This document shows positions 1 to 6,070 of a stretch of DNA of 11,838 nt, in pieces (position 1 is the first letter of the stretch; each line of letters opens with the position of its first letter). The DNA lies in assembly GCA_964523675.1 (NCBI GenBank), contig CAZFZT010000090.1, positions 1 through 11,838 on the forward strand, in the 5' to 3' direction. This DNA comes from CAZFZT01 sp964523675. Lineage in GTDB: Bacteria; Planctomycetota; Phycisphaerae; Phycisphaerales; SM1A02. Position numbers and translations under genes: made by a program. Below the pieces are notes generated by a model. It saw only the letters and a program-made list of their open reading frames with translations. It had not been told where the DNA came from and ran no database searches.

Positions 1-502
1 GACGAATGGCTGCGAGATATTCCTTGCGGCGCATGACGAACTTGGCAATGCCGACCTTCTGGGTGTCGCTCATCGCGCGGTGGAGCAGGTGGTACGCCTT
101 GGCGCCGTTGCGATCGGGTGCGAGATAGTACGGCCGATCGTAATACACCGGATCGATGTCGGCGAGATCGACGAAGTCTGTGATCTCGATGGCATTTGCG
201 CCTTTGCCCCCACCCCCGGAAACAGCCCCGGAAGCAGCCCCGGAACCCGGTCTGATGGCGTCGAGTTCTTCGTCGGTGATGAGGACGTACTGATCCGGCG
301 CGATTTCGTAGCCGCGGCTGGTGTTGCGGTAGTCGTATTCCTCGCCGGTGTCGGGGCAATAGAGCTTGCGGCGGAGGCGGCAGCGGCCGTCTTTGCTGAG
401 CATGTGAAAGTGAACGTTCTGCTCGCGCACGGCCGGGTAGAGCTTCACCGGCACATTCACGAGGCCGAACGATATGGAACCGGACCACATGGCGCGGGGC
501 AT
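1..502 (-). CDS. ku: Ku protein, N-terminal part (cut by window edge)
   Basis: Reading the minus strand from an ATG at 502 gives 167 codons with no stop before the window edge. The protein opens MPRAMWSGSISFGLVNVPVK, the characteristic start of bacterial Ku, and continues with KLYCPDTGEEYDY, the GYEIAPDQYVLITDEEL stretch and EITDFVDLADIDPVYYDRPY, all hallmarks of the Ku core beta-barrel. Bacterial Ku is a homodimer that rings broken DNA ends and recruits LigD for non-homologous end joining. Family members are usually about 260-300 residues, so roughly the last 100 or more lie outside the window. Start choice: an in-frame TAG sits at 551-553, and ATGs occur at 550, 502 and 490. The 502 start matches the usual MPRAxWSGSI opening. 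No strong ribosome site is visible. Oddity: residues about 85-102 are a Gly/Ala/Ser-rich insertion where most Ku proteins have a short loop. No ligD is seen in the window. Confidence 0.95.
   Translation of the reverse strand, partial: MPRAMWSGSISFGLVNVPVKLYPAVREQNVHFHMLSKDGRCRLRRKLYCPDTGEEYDYRNTSRGYEIAPDQYVLITDEELDAIRPGSGAASGAVSGGGGKGANAIEITDFVDLADIDPVYYDRPYYLAPDRNGAKAYHLLHRAMSDTQKVGIAKFVMRRKEYLAAIR
214..249. repeat. 12-bp tandem repeat inside ku
   Basis: Three consecutive 12-base units lie at 214-225, 226-237 and 238-249. They read CCCCGGAAACAG, CCCCGGAAGCAG and CCCCGGAACCCG on the plus strand. Because 12 is a multiple of three, the repeat keeps the ku frame and encodes part of a low-complexity Gly/Ser/Ala/Val linker. 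It probably arose by replication slippage and may vary in copy number between strains; that is inference. Confidence 0.8.
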
Positions 503-601
503 GCTCAATGGTTGGCTCGATGATGCGACCGGCCGTACCCGGATCAGCATCTAATCTGTTCGGCATCACTCTTGAGCACATCCGGCAGGCACACAAAGAA
601 G

Positions 602-632
602 ACCACGCGGGCGCCGGTTGCGCCCGCGTGGT
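602..632 (-). terminator. Strong intrinsic terminator, minus strand
   Basis: A perfect 13-bp inverted repeat (602-614 pairs with 620-632) closes a 5-base loop. Read on the minus strand the hairpin is followed at once by CTTCTTTGTG, a T-rich tail. Read on the plus strand no T-run follows. It would therefore end a transcript coming from the right, namely the candidate small ORF or RNA at 666-905, before ku begins at 502. The T tract is interrupted, so efficiency is uncertain. Confidence 0.65.
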
Positions 633-665
633 TGAAGGAAGAAAGCGTGTGCCGTGATGGTGATT

Positions 666-905
666 TCAGTTGCGCGTCGGCGTGGCCGGCCGTGGGCGTT
701 GCGGCTGGCGCAGCGGCGGGCGCTCATGATCATCGCGACGCCTTCGTTTGAGGTCGCTTTCGGGTCCGTCCGGCGGATGCCGAACCGGAGCAAGCGCGGC
801 CGGCGCATTCACAAACCGCCCGGGCCTCTGCAGGACAGCATCGCCCGCAGTGCCATACCGCGCAGGTGAGCGAGTTTGCCGGACAGAACGGTGCTCGAAA
901 ATCAT
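666..905 (-). CDS. Candidate small basic protein (79 aa), or small RNA
   Basis: An ATG at 905 on the minus strand is preceded by AGGAG with a 10-base spacer. It opens a 79-codon frame ending in TGA at 666-668. The product (starting MIFEHRSVRQTRSP) is rich in Arg and Pro, has no membrane segment or motif that I recognise, and ends in a charged tail around RRRRDDHERPPLRQ. The strong terminator at 602-632 lies 34 bases past the stop, which fits a short independent transcription unit. Other reading frames over the same DNA are also open (minus 566-808 and 730-1053, plus 654-869), as expected in GC-rich DNA, so coding is not certain. The transcript could instead be a non-coding RNA ending at the hairpin. 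I know of no homologue. Confidence 0.35.
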   Translation of the reverse strand: MIFEHRSVRQTRSPARYGTAGDAVLQRPGRFVNAPAALAPVRHPPDGPESDLKRRRRDDHERPPLRQPQRPRPATPTRN

Positions 906-967
906 GTTGTGTTCGCTCCTGGAAGTTTGAGTGATGATGCCGCGAAACGCCACGGATTTGTGCATGA

Positions 968-996
968 AGAATAAGGTCGGGGTCAGGCGATGTCTC
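968..996 (-). promoter_or_regulatory. Weak sigma70-like promoter candidate for the small ORF
   Basis: On the minus strand GAGACA (4 of 6 matches to TTGACA) is separated by 17 bases from TATTCT (4 of 6 matches to TATAAT). It sits about 60 bases upstream of the ATG at 905. The spacing is ideal, but the boxes are weak and such matches arise by chance, so this is only a pointer. Confidence 0.15.
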
Positions 997-1109
997 TAGG
1001 GCGGGGTTCCGGTATGTCGATCTGGCAGTGAAACCCACCGCCGCGTTCGCCACAACATGGGGCGCGATACTGACCTCAACGTGCGCGGATGCCCTCGTAG
1101 CGTTTGCTG

Positions 1110-2273
1110 ATGATTACGACAACTGATCGCATCTCTCGCGGACCGGCCGAAAGGGTCGTTCGCTACGCTGTGGTCGGGCTGGGCTGGATTGCGCAGATTG
1201 CTGTGCTCCCCGCCTTTGCGAACGCATCGAACACTTCACGACTTGCAGCGCTGATTTCCGGCAATGCTGAGAAACGCAGAAAGCTCGGCCGGCGATACCG
1301 CGTACCGCTTCTGCACAGTTACGAAGAATACGATGCGTGTCTGCGCAGCGGTGAGATCGACGCGGTGTACATCGCGCTGCCCAATGATCAGCATCGCGAG
1401 TATGCCGTGCGAGCAGCCGAGGCGGGGATTCATGTGCTGTGTGAGAAACCCATGGCGGTCACGGAACGGCAGTGCCTCGACATGATCGAAGCTGCCCGCG
1501 CGAACAACGTCAAGCTCATGATCGCGTACCGCCTGCACTTCGACCCCGCGAACATGCTGGCCGTGGACATCGCCCGTTCAGGGCGGCTGGGCGATGTGCG
1601 CGTGTTTCATTCCATCTTTTCCATGAGAGTGAAGGATGATGAAAACATCCGCGTTCAGCCGGAGCATGGCGGAGGCACGCTCTATGACATCGGCATCTAC
1701 TGCATCAACGCAGCGAGGTACCTCTTTCAGGATGAGCCGATCGAAGTATTCGGCATGAGCGCGCCCGGTAGTCGATCTTCGCTCGGACTGGATGGCGTTG
1801 ACGAGATGACCAGCGCGATCCTGCGCTTTCCCGGCGATCGACATGCCGTCTTCACGAGCAGCTTCGGCGTCAACGACGTCTCAACGTATCGCATCGTTGG
1901 CACGACGGGCGAATTGCAGGCGGAGCCCGCGTATCAGTTCCAGGGGCCGCTGAAGATTCAAGTGACAACAGGCGGGCGCACCCAGCGGAAACGGTTTCGA
2001 GAACACGATCAGTTCGCGCCGCTGCTCATGCACTTTTCGGATTGCATCTTGCGCGGAGGGGAGCCGGAGCCATCAGGCGTCGAGGGGCTTGCAGACGTGC
2101 GCATCATCAACGCGCTTTATGATTCAGCGCGGCAAGGCCGTCCGATTCTGATGGATGAGTATGTGGAGGACGTGGTGATGACGCCGATCCGCCGGCCGAA
2201 TCCGGAGCAGTCGATGCAGGTTCCCAAGCCGCGCCGGCCGCGTCTGATCAACGTGAAGAGCCCCGCCGGTTGA
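1110..2273 (+). CDS. Gfo/Idh/MocA family oxidoreductase
   Basis: A predicted cytoplasmic NAD(P)-dependent sugar dehydrogenase or reductase of 387 residues, a typical length for the family. Visible motifs, numbered from the ATG at 1110: a Rossmann nucleotide-binding turn VVGLGWIA near residues 21-28, then ALPNDQH near 89-95. The CEKP signature near 111-114 carries the conserved catalytic-site lysine, and YRLHFDP follows near 140-146. Its GGGTLYDIGIYCINAARYL block near 187-205 resembles glucose-fructose oxidoreductase and 1,5-anhydrofructose reductase relatives. The substrate cannot be read from sequence. A TTG at 1104 and CTG at 1107 are in frame just upstream of the chosen ATG, and no clear ribosome site decides between them. 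The gene stands alone on the plus strand. It may modify sugars for the nearby glycosylation operon, but nothing links them directly. The C-terminal ~30 residues are Pro/Arg-rich and probably disordered. Confidence 0.93.
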   Translation: MITTTDRISRGPAERVVRYAVVGLGWIAQIAVLPAFANASNTSRLAALISGNAEKRRKLGRRYRVPLLHSYEEYDACLRSGEIDAVYIALPNDQHREYAVRAAEAGIHVLCEKPMAVTERQCLDMIEAARANNVKLMIAYRLHFDPANMLAVDIARSGRLGDVRVFHSIFSMRVKDDENIRVQPEHGGGTLYDIGIYCINAARYLFQDEPIEVFGMSAPGSRSSLGLDGVDEMTSAILRFPGDRHAVFTSSFGVNDVSTYRIVGTTGELQAEPAYQFQGPLKIQVTTGGRTQRKRFREHDQFAPLLMHFSDCILRGGEPEPSGVEGLADVRIINALYDSARQGRPILMDEYVEDVVMTPIRRPNPEQSMQVPKPRRPRLINVKSPAG

Positions 2274-2323
2274 CTCGCTCGTTGATGATGCGCCACTCGA
2301 ATTCGGTGCGGCATCCGTACGGC

Positions 2324-2341
2324 CGGTTCTTTAGGGAACCG
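2324..2341 (+). terminator. Possible weak hairpin after the oxidoreductase gene
   Basis: CGGTTC at 2324-2329 pairs with GAACCG at 2336-2341 around a 6-base loop, about 50 bases past the oxidoreductase stop. No T-run follows, so it is at best a weak terminator or an RNA end-protecting stem. The rest of 2274-2492 holds a second small inverted repeat (2356-2361 with 2372-2377) and an AT-richer stretch before the receiver gene. I see no gene there. Confidence 0.25.
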
Positions 2342-2495
2342 AGCCTATAGCGGCGCATGCACCGCTTGCGTTGCATGTCGCATCACGTCGTAAATTTGAT
2401 GGAGATTGGGTGACGTTCCCGTTCGGTGGGTCGGTGCCGGGGATTGCACTCCACCGCTTTTCATTTTTCATAGGCCTTTTCATTCGGGGTGAATG

Positions 2496-2927
2496 ATGAC
2501 TGACGCGCCTCCCATCAGGGTCATGTGTGTTGATGACAATTTTCTCATTGCTGAGGGCATCTCGATCATGCTGCGCATGGCTGGCGGCTTTGAATGGCTG
2601 GGGCAACTGCCCACCGCAGATGATCTGGTGGCCCAGGTGCGCGAACATCAACCCGACATCGTGCTGCTCGACATCGACCTGCCCGGCCGGGACGCCTTTG
2701 ACGCTCTGGACGAACTCGATCGTGAGTGCCCCCACGTCCGAACGATCATCTTGAGCGGGCTGGTGCGACGGGAGTTCATCGATCGGGCGGTTGAAGCGGG
2801 GGCATGGGGATATCTGCTCAAAGGGGAAAGTGCAGCGGAGGTTGTCTCTGCCATCTGCCGCGTCATGCAGGGTGAGTTCGTGATGGGGCCGGAAGTGGAG
2901 ACGCTCTTTGCCCGGCCTCGGGTATGA
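2496..2927 (+). CDS. Stand-alone response-regulator receiver protein
   Basis: A 143-residue protein that is almost entirely one CheY-like receiver domain. Key positions, numbered from the ATG at 2496: acidic pair D13-D14 in CVDDN, phospho-acceptor D59 in IVLLDIDLPG, switch serine S87 in IILSGL, and K109 in YLLKG. All residues needed for phosphorylation are present. The sequence style (LLKGESAAEVVSAI, then GEFVMGPEV) is that of NarL/FixJ receivers, but the protein stops where the LuxR-type DNA-binding domain would begin. It is either a single-domain relay protein or a regulator that lost its output domain. GGGG at 2486-2489 gives a 6-base spacer to the ATG at 2496, so I prefer that over the ATG at 2493. 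It lies upstream of the histidine kinase on the same strand and is probably its partner. Confidence 0.93.
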   Translation: MTDAPPIRVMCVDDNFLIAEGISIMLRMAGGFEWLGQLPTADDLVAQVREHQPDIVLLDIDLPGRDAFDALDELDRECPHVRTIILSGLVRREFIDRAVEAGAWGYLLKGESAAEVVSAICRVMQGEFVMGPEVETLFARPRV

Positions 2928-3123
2928 AGCGGCGAGAGAGACCACGCCTAGCCGGCTTTCATGCCAGTTCCGTGAAAAAATCGGGATTTCGACGGATGCG
3001 CATGCGCTCCGTTTCATGCGAAAAGAAGCGCATACGATCGCGGTGGATGATGTCTTTCGGGGCGCGCTACTGGGCGAGCCGCTTGAACCGCCTGCGGCAC
3101 ATGCTGGAATGGAACCTGTTTGA
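2908..3123 (+). CDS. Possible small bridging ORF between receiver and kinase (71 aa)
   Basis: The 192-base gap between the receiver stop and the kinase start is filled by an open frame from a TTG at 2908, or from an internal ATG at 3016, to a TGA at 3121-3123. That stop overlaps the kinase TTG start as TTGA, the arrangement typical of translationally coupled genes. Codon use looks like that of the neighbours, with many G/C third positions. The product contains AHALRFMRKEAHTIAVDD and AALLGEP-like segments (exactly GALLGEPLEPPAA) and resembles nothing that I recognise; in particular it is not a LuxR helix-turn-helix. A competing frame from an ATG at 2924 (98 codons, very basic) overlaps the kinase by 101 bases and is less convincing. 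It could be a real small protein, a leader that couples translation, or chance. Confidence 0.35.
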   Translation: MPGLGYEAARETTPSRLSCQFREKIGISTDAHALRFMRKEAHTIAVDDVFRGALLGEPLEPPAAHAGMEPV

Positions 3124-4598
3124 CTGTTTTGAGGACGATACGAGTACTTGCTGTTGGAGAGCCCCTCCTCATCGAGGGCCGATTGGCAGAGGCATCGCGC
3201 GTGGCGCAAGTGAACTGTGAGGTTGTTGCATTGGATGACGGCAGTGGAGGCGGCGAGCCGAATGTCATTGACGTCATCGTGACTGACGAAGCGAACCTCG
3301 GCGCCGCGCGGCAGTGCATCGCGAGCGACTCCGGACTTCCATTGCTCATTCTTTGTGGCGGGGCGCCCGGAGATGCCGCGCTTGAACTGCTGCGCAGCGG
3401 CGTTGCGGAGCTGGCCCGGGATGATGACGCCGTTGCGATCGCAAGCGTCCTGCAGCGCGCTGCGAGCCGTTCATCTGCGAGCAGCATGCGCTTCGATCGC
3501 GCTCATGCTCACCTCCAGCAACTCGTCGAAGAGCGCACTCGCGAGCTTGAAGAGGCGCATCAACGCCAGCGCGTCTCCGAGCGCATGGCTGCCATGGGAA
3601 CGCTTTCCACGGGGATTGGTCATGACATCGGCAACCTTGTGCTGCCGCTGCGGATCGGACTCGAATCGCTTGAAAGTCGCAAGCTGCCGAAGGGTTGTGA
3701 ACCGGATCTCAATGCCATTCGCAAGGCCGTTGAGTTTCTCCAGGGTCTGGCGAATGGCTTGCGCTATCTGGCGATGGACCCGGAAGATGCCGGCCTTGGC
3801 GCACGGCACAATGATCTTGCCGAGTGGTGGTCTGACGTTGAACCGCTGCTGGAGAACTGCCTGCCGCGCGAAGTCAAACTCGTGCGCGACTTCGCAGATG
3901 ATCTGCCTTACGTCTCAATCCCGCTGCACCACCTCACCCAGACGGTATTCAACCTCGTGCAGAACGCAGGCGATGCGATGCGAAGGCACGGCCCGGGGCG
4001 GGTGTGTGTGCGCGCGAGAGCAGTTCAGCGCGAGGATTCCGCTGACCCGCAGATCGAGCTGCAAATCATCGATGATGGACCGGGCATGTCGCAGGAAGTG
4101 CAGCAGCGCTGTCTTGATCCCTTCTTCACGACCAAGTTCCGCGGCGTGCGCACCGGGCTTGGGTTGTCGCTGGTACACGGGCTGGTTCATCGGGCCGGCG
4201 GCGAAGTCGGGCTAAAGTCCACCCCCGGAGGCGGCACGACGTGGACGCTCACCCTTCCTGCCAAGAAGCGCAGCGACCGTCAGCCACCCGGATCGCGACC
4301 GACGGCGCGCGTTGAGCTGCGCGATCACCGGATGCGTGCCTATGTGGCGTCGGTTCTCAACTCGCTCGATTTCGACGTGGCGCTTGACGGCGAGAGCGCG
4401 CGGACGGCACTGTGCGTCGTCGAATCCGGCTCGCCGCTGGCCACGATCGCGCCATCGCTGCTTGACGATGATGAGCATTTGCGCATCGTATTGTTCGGGT
4501 CCGCGGAGTGTGAACATCCACGACTTCACCAACTTGGACCCGGGCCTTCCTCCGCAGCAATTCGGGCGGCCCTGCGCGATGTCCGATCGGCGCTATAG
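3120..4598 (+). CDS. Histidine kinase with receiver-like domains at both ends
   Basis: A 492-residue soluble sensor kinase with no membrane segment. Residues 1-115 look like a receiver fold: IRVLAVGEP, DVIVTDEAN with D56 at the acceptor position, LLILCGGAP, then LLRSGVAEL. The acidic pair is missing, so it is a pseudo-receiver. A coiled coil runs over about 128-158. The H-box STGIGHDIGN carries the predicted phospho-acceptor H168. ATPase motifs follow in order: N-box LVQNAGDAM (N282), G1 DDGPGM (318-323), F-box DPFFTTK (333-339), G2 TGLGLSLVHGL (345-355). Residues about 396-492 form a second receiver-like tail (VELRDHRMRAYVASVLNSL, LRIVLFG) that lacks a clear acceptor Asp. It would phosphorylate a separate receiver, most simply the protein encoded at 2496. 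It starts at TTG 3120, and GGAATGGA lies just upstream. Its TAG stop is 15 bases from the convergent operon's last stop, with no obvious terminator between. Confidence 0.92.
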   Translation: MTVLRTIRVLAVGEPLLIEGRLAEASRVAQVNCEVVALDDGSGGGEPNVIDVIVTDEANLGAARQCIASDSGLPLLILCGGAPGDAALELLRSGVAELARDDDAVAIASVLQRAASRSSASSMRFDRAHAHLQQLVEERTRELEEAHQRQRVSERMAAMGTLSTGIGHDIGNLVLPLRIGLESLESRKLPKGCEPDLNAIRKAVEFLQGLANGLRYLAMDPEDAGLGARHNDLAEWWSDVEPLLENCLPREVKLVRDFADDLPYVSIPLHHLTQTVFNLVQNAGDAMRRHGPGRVCVRARAVQREDSADPQIELQIIDDGPGMSQEVQQRCLDPFFTTKFRGVRTGLGLSLVHGLVHRAGGEVGLKSTPGGGTTWTLTLPAKKRSDRQPPGSRPTARVELRDHRMRAYVASVLNSLDFDVALDGESARTALCVVESGSPLATIAPSLLDDDEHLRIVLFGSAECEHPRLHQLGPGPSSAAIRAALRDVRSAL

Positions 4599-4613
4599 GC
4601 GAGACCATGAGGA

Positions 4614-4946
4614 TCAATGCGCAGCGCCGGCGGTTTCCCGCTTCACGAACTTGAAGAAGCGGCTGGTCTCGCCGCTGGCGAGTTCTTCCTGATAGAGGAA
4701 GGCGAGGTTGTTCTCATCGAACTTCTCGAAGAACTCATCCCATGAGATTACATACCAGGGCACATCGCGCTCGAGGAAGAGAACCTCATGCCCGGCGTCG
4801 GCCAGCGACCGGGTCAACGCGCGATAGGTCGTCGCATGGCCGTTGCCCCACGATGAAGTGATCGAGAGTCCGAGGAATGTGAAACGAAGCGTCGGCTTGG
4901 ACATAGGCGCTGCGCAAGGGTGCGGCGGCTGGTGCGGAGGCGTCAT
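4614..4946 (-). pseudogene. Chimeric ORF: CgeB-type glycosyltransferase start fused to unrelated small-protein tail
   Basis: A 110-codon intact frame made of two parts. Residues 15-65 (MSKPTLRFTFLGLSITSS, GNGHATTYRALTRSL, HEVLFLERDVPWY) are the beginning of a CgeB-family glycosyltransferase, a paralogue of the protein encoded just upstream. After Y65 the match stops. Residues 67-105 (ISWDEFFEKFDENNLAFLYQ, then SRFFKFVKRE) resemble, from memory, the C-terminal end of a separate ~90-residue bacterial small-protein family. The junction lies near 4749-4752. About 300 residues expected of a full CgeB enzyme, including the whole donor-binding half, are absent, so transferase activity is very unlikely. 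Translation is probably coupled: its ATG overlaps the previous stop as ATGA, and GAGGCGGGA lies just upstream, favouring the start at 4946 over the ATG at 4904. It may be deletion scar, assembly chimera or new small protein. Confidence 0.7.
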
Positions 4947-6070
4947 GGCATTCCCGCCTCAGCCGGCATGGCAACGGGCGTTGCGGCTTGCGCCAGAAGT
5001 TGAGTCACCTGCGCAGCGCGGTGGGCGTAGGTGTGATTGGCGAGAATCCGCTTCCGCGCAGCTTCGCCGATTTCACGGGCATCAGCGGGACTCAGCCATC
5101 GCAGCAGTTTGACCACATCATCGCCATGCCGCGCGACCAGCACTTCCACGCCTGGCTCGAGAAACTGTTCGATTCCCTCCCATGCATCGGTGATCAGGCA
5201 CGCGCCGGCTCCCGCCGCTTCAAACACACGTGTCGCAGGACTGAATCCCATCCGAGCCATGCTTGACCGGCTGATGTTAAGCACCGCGCGCGGCGAGCAA
5301 TTGAAGGCGTTGTGTTGATGCGTGTACACATGCCCGGCGTACTTGATGTTGGCCGGCATGCACTTATCGCCCCAGCCGCTTCCTCCGAGCAGGAACGTAT
5401 TCGACGGCATCGCGTTGGCCGGCTTGAAGAAGAACTCATCGACGCGCTCCTCACGATCAGGCAGCCGGTTGCCGAGGAAGGCCAGATCGCACTCGTACTC
5501 CGGCTCTTTGGCGACGGGATAATGTGTGGAGGGATCGAGCGCGTTGTAGATCGGCACGCACTGCCGCGCGCCGAGAGAGAGGTACGCCTCGATCACCGGT
5601 TGCCCGCCGCCGTAGGTGAGCACCATGTCATAGTGTGGAATGCGCTCGCGCAGCGGGTCGTCCGGATGCATCGCGATGCTGTGGAGCGTAGCCGGCGCAT
5701 CGACGTCCCAGAAGATGACGCGCCGTTCATCAGTCCGCAGCGACAATACTTCGCGTTCGAGCAATCGATCGAAGACGCCGATGCCGCTCGCCTTGACGAT
5801 GACGTCAGCGTGCTGCGCGGCGCGCGTCAGGGCTTCCATCGCATCGTCGTCGCTCGTCGCAGGGTAGACGACGACTTCGGCCCATGAGATGTCGTCAAGA
5901 TCACGGTGCTTCTGCCGGTCGAAGGCATCGGGTTCGTAGAACGTGATGTGGTGGCCGGCTTCGTGCATGGCTCGGAGCAGGCCCCGGTAATAGGTGCCTG
6001 CCCCGTTCCAGTACGCGCTGCGCAGACTTGAGCCGAAGAACGCAATGTCAGAGCGAGCGTTGTCAAGCAT
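4943..6070 (-). CDS. CgeB-family glycosyltransferase
   Basis: A complete 375-residue glycosyltransferase of the CgeB (spore maturation protein B-like) family, GT-B fold, probably cytoplasmic and acting on a lipid-linked or protein-bound glycan. The N-terminal acceptor-side half has SLRSAYWNGAGTYYRGLLRA (15-34), FWDVDAPATL (120-129) and the YDMVLTYGGG segment. The C-terminal donor half has ECDLAFLGNRLPDRE (193-207), then FSPATRVFEAAGAGACLITD (276-295) followed by WEGIEQFLEPG. These last blocks match the nucleotide-sugar binding region and the Glyco_trans_1_2-type ending. The final repeat-like ANHTYAHRA is common in the family. It overlaps the gene upstream by 8 bases and the one downstream by 4. 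GAGAGGAG lies about 10 bases before its ATG. Donor sugar and acceptor cannot be read from sequence, but the epimerases in the same operon suggest a deoxyhexose. Confidence 0.9.
   Translation of the reverse strand: MLDNARSDIAFFGSSLRSAYWNGAGTYYRGLLRAMHEAGHHITFYEPDAFDRQKHRDLDDISWAEVVVYPATSDDDAMEALTRAAQHADVIVKASGIGVFDRLLEREVLSLRTDERRVIFWDVDAPATLHSIAMHPDDPLRERIPHYDMVLTYGGGQPVIEAYLSLGARQCVPIYNALDPSTHYPVAKEPEYECDLAFLGNRLPDREERVDEFFFKPANAMPSNTFLLGGSGWGDKCMPANIKYAGHVYTHQHNAFNCSPRAVLNISRSSMARMGFSPATRVFEAAGAGACLITDAWEGIEQFLEPGVEVLVARHGDDVVKLLRWLSPADAREIGEAARKRILANHTYAHRAAQVTQLLAQAATPVAMPAEAGMP

Noticed and set aside
80..523. Plus-strand open frame of 147 codons
   Set aside because: It is the complement of the ku coding region, whose minus-strand product is unmistakable.
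2356..2377. Inverted repeat CATGCA / TGCATG with a 10-base loop as a possible operator
   Set aside because: It is a short, partly self-complementary motif with no second copy and no nearby promoter that I could recognise. It is compatible with chance.
2331..3209. Long minus-strand open frame of 292 codons
   Set aside because: It lies opposite the receiver gene, which has complete family motifs on the plus strand. The minus product has no recognisable motif and is explained by codon bias in GC-rich DNA.
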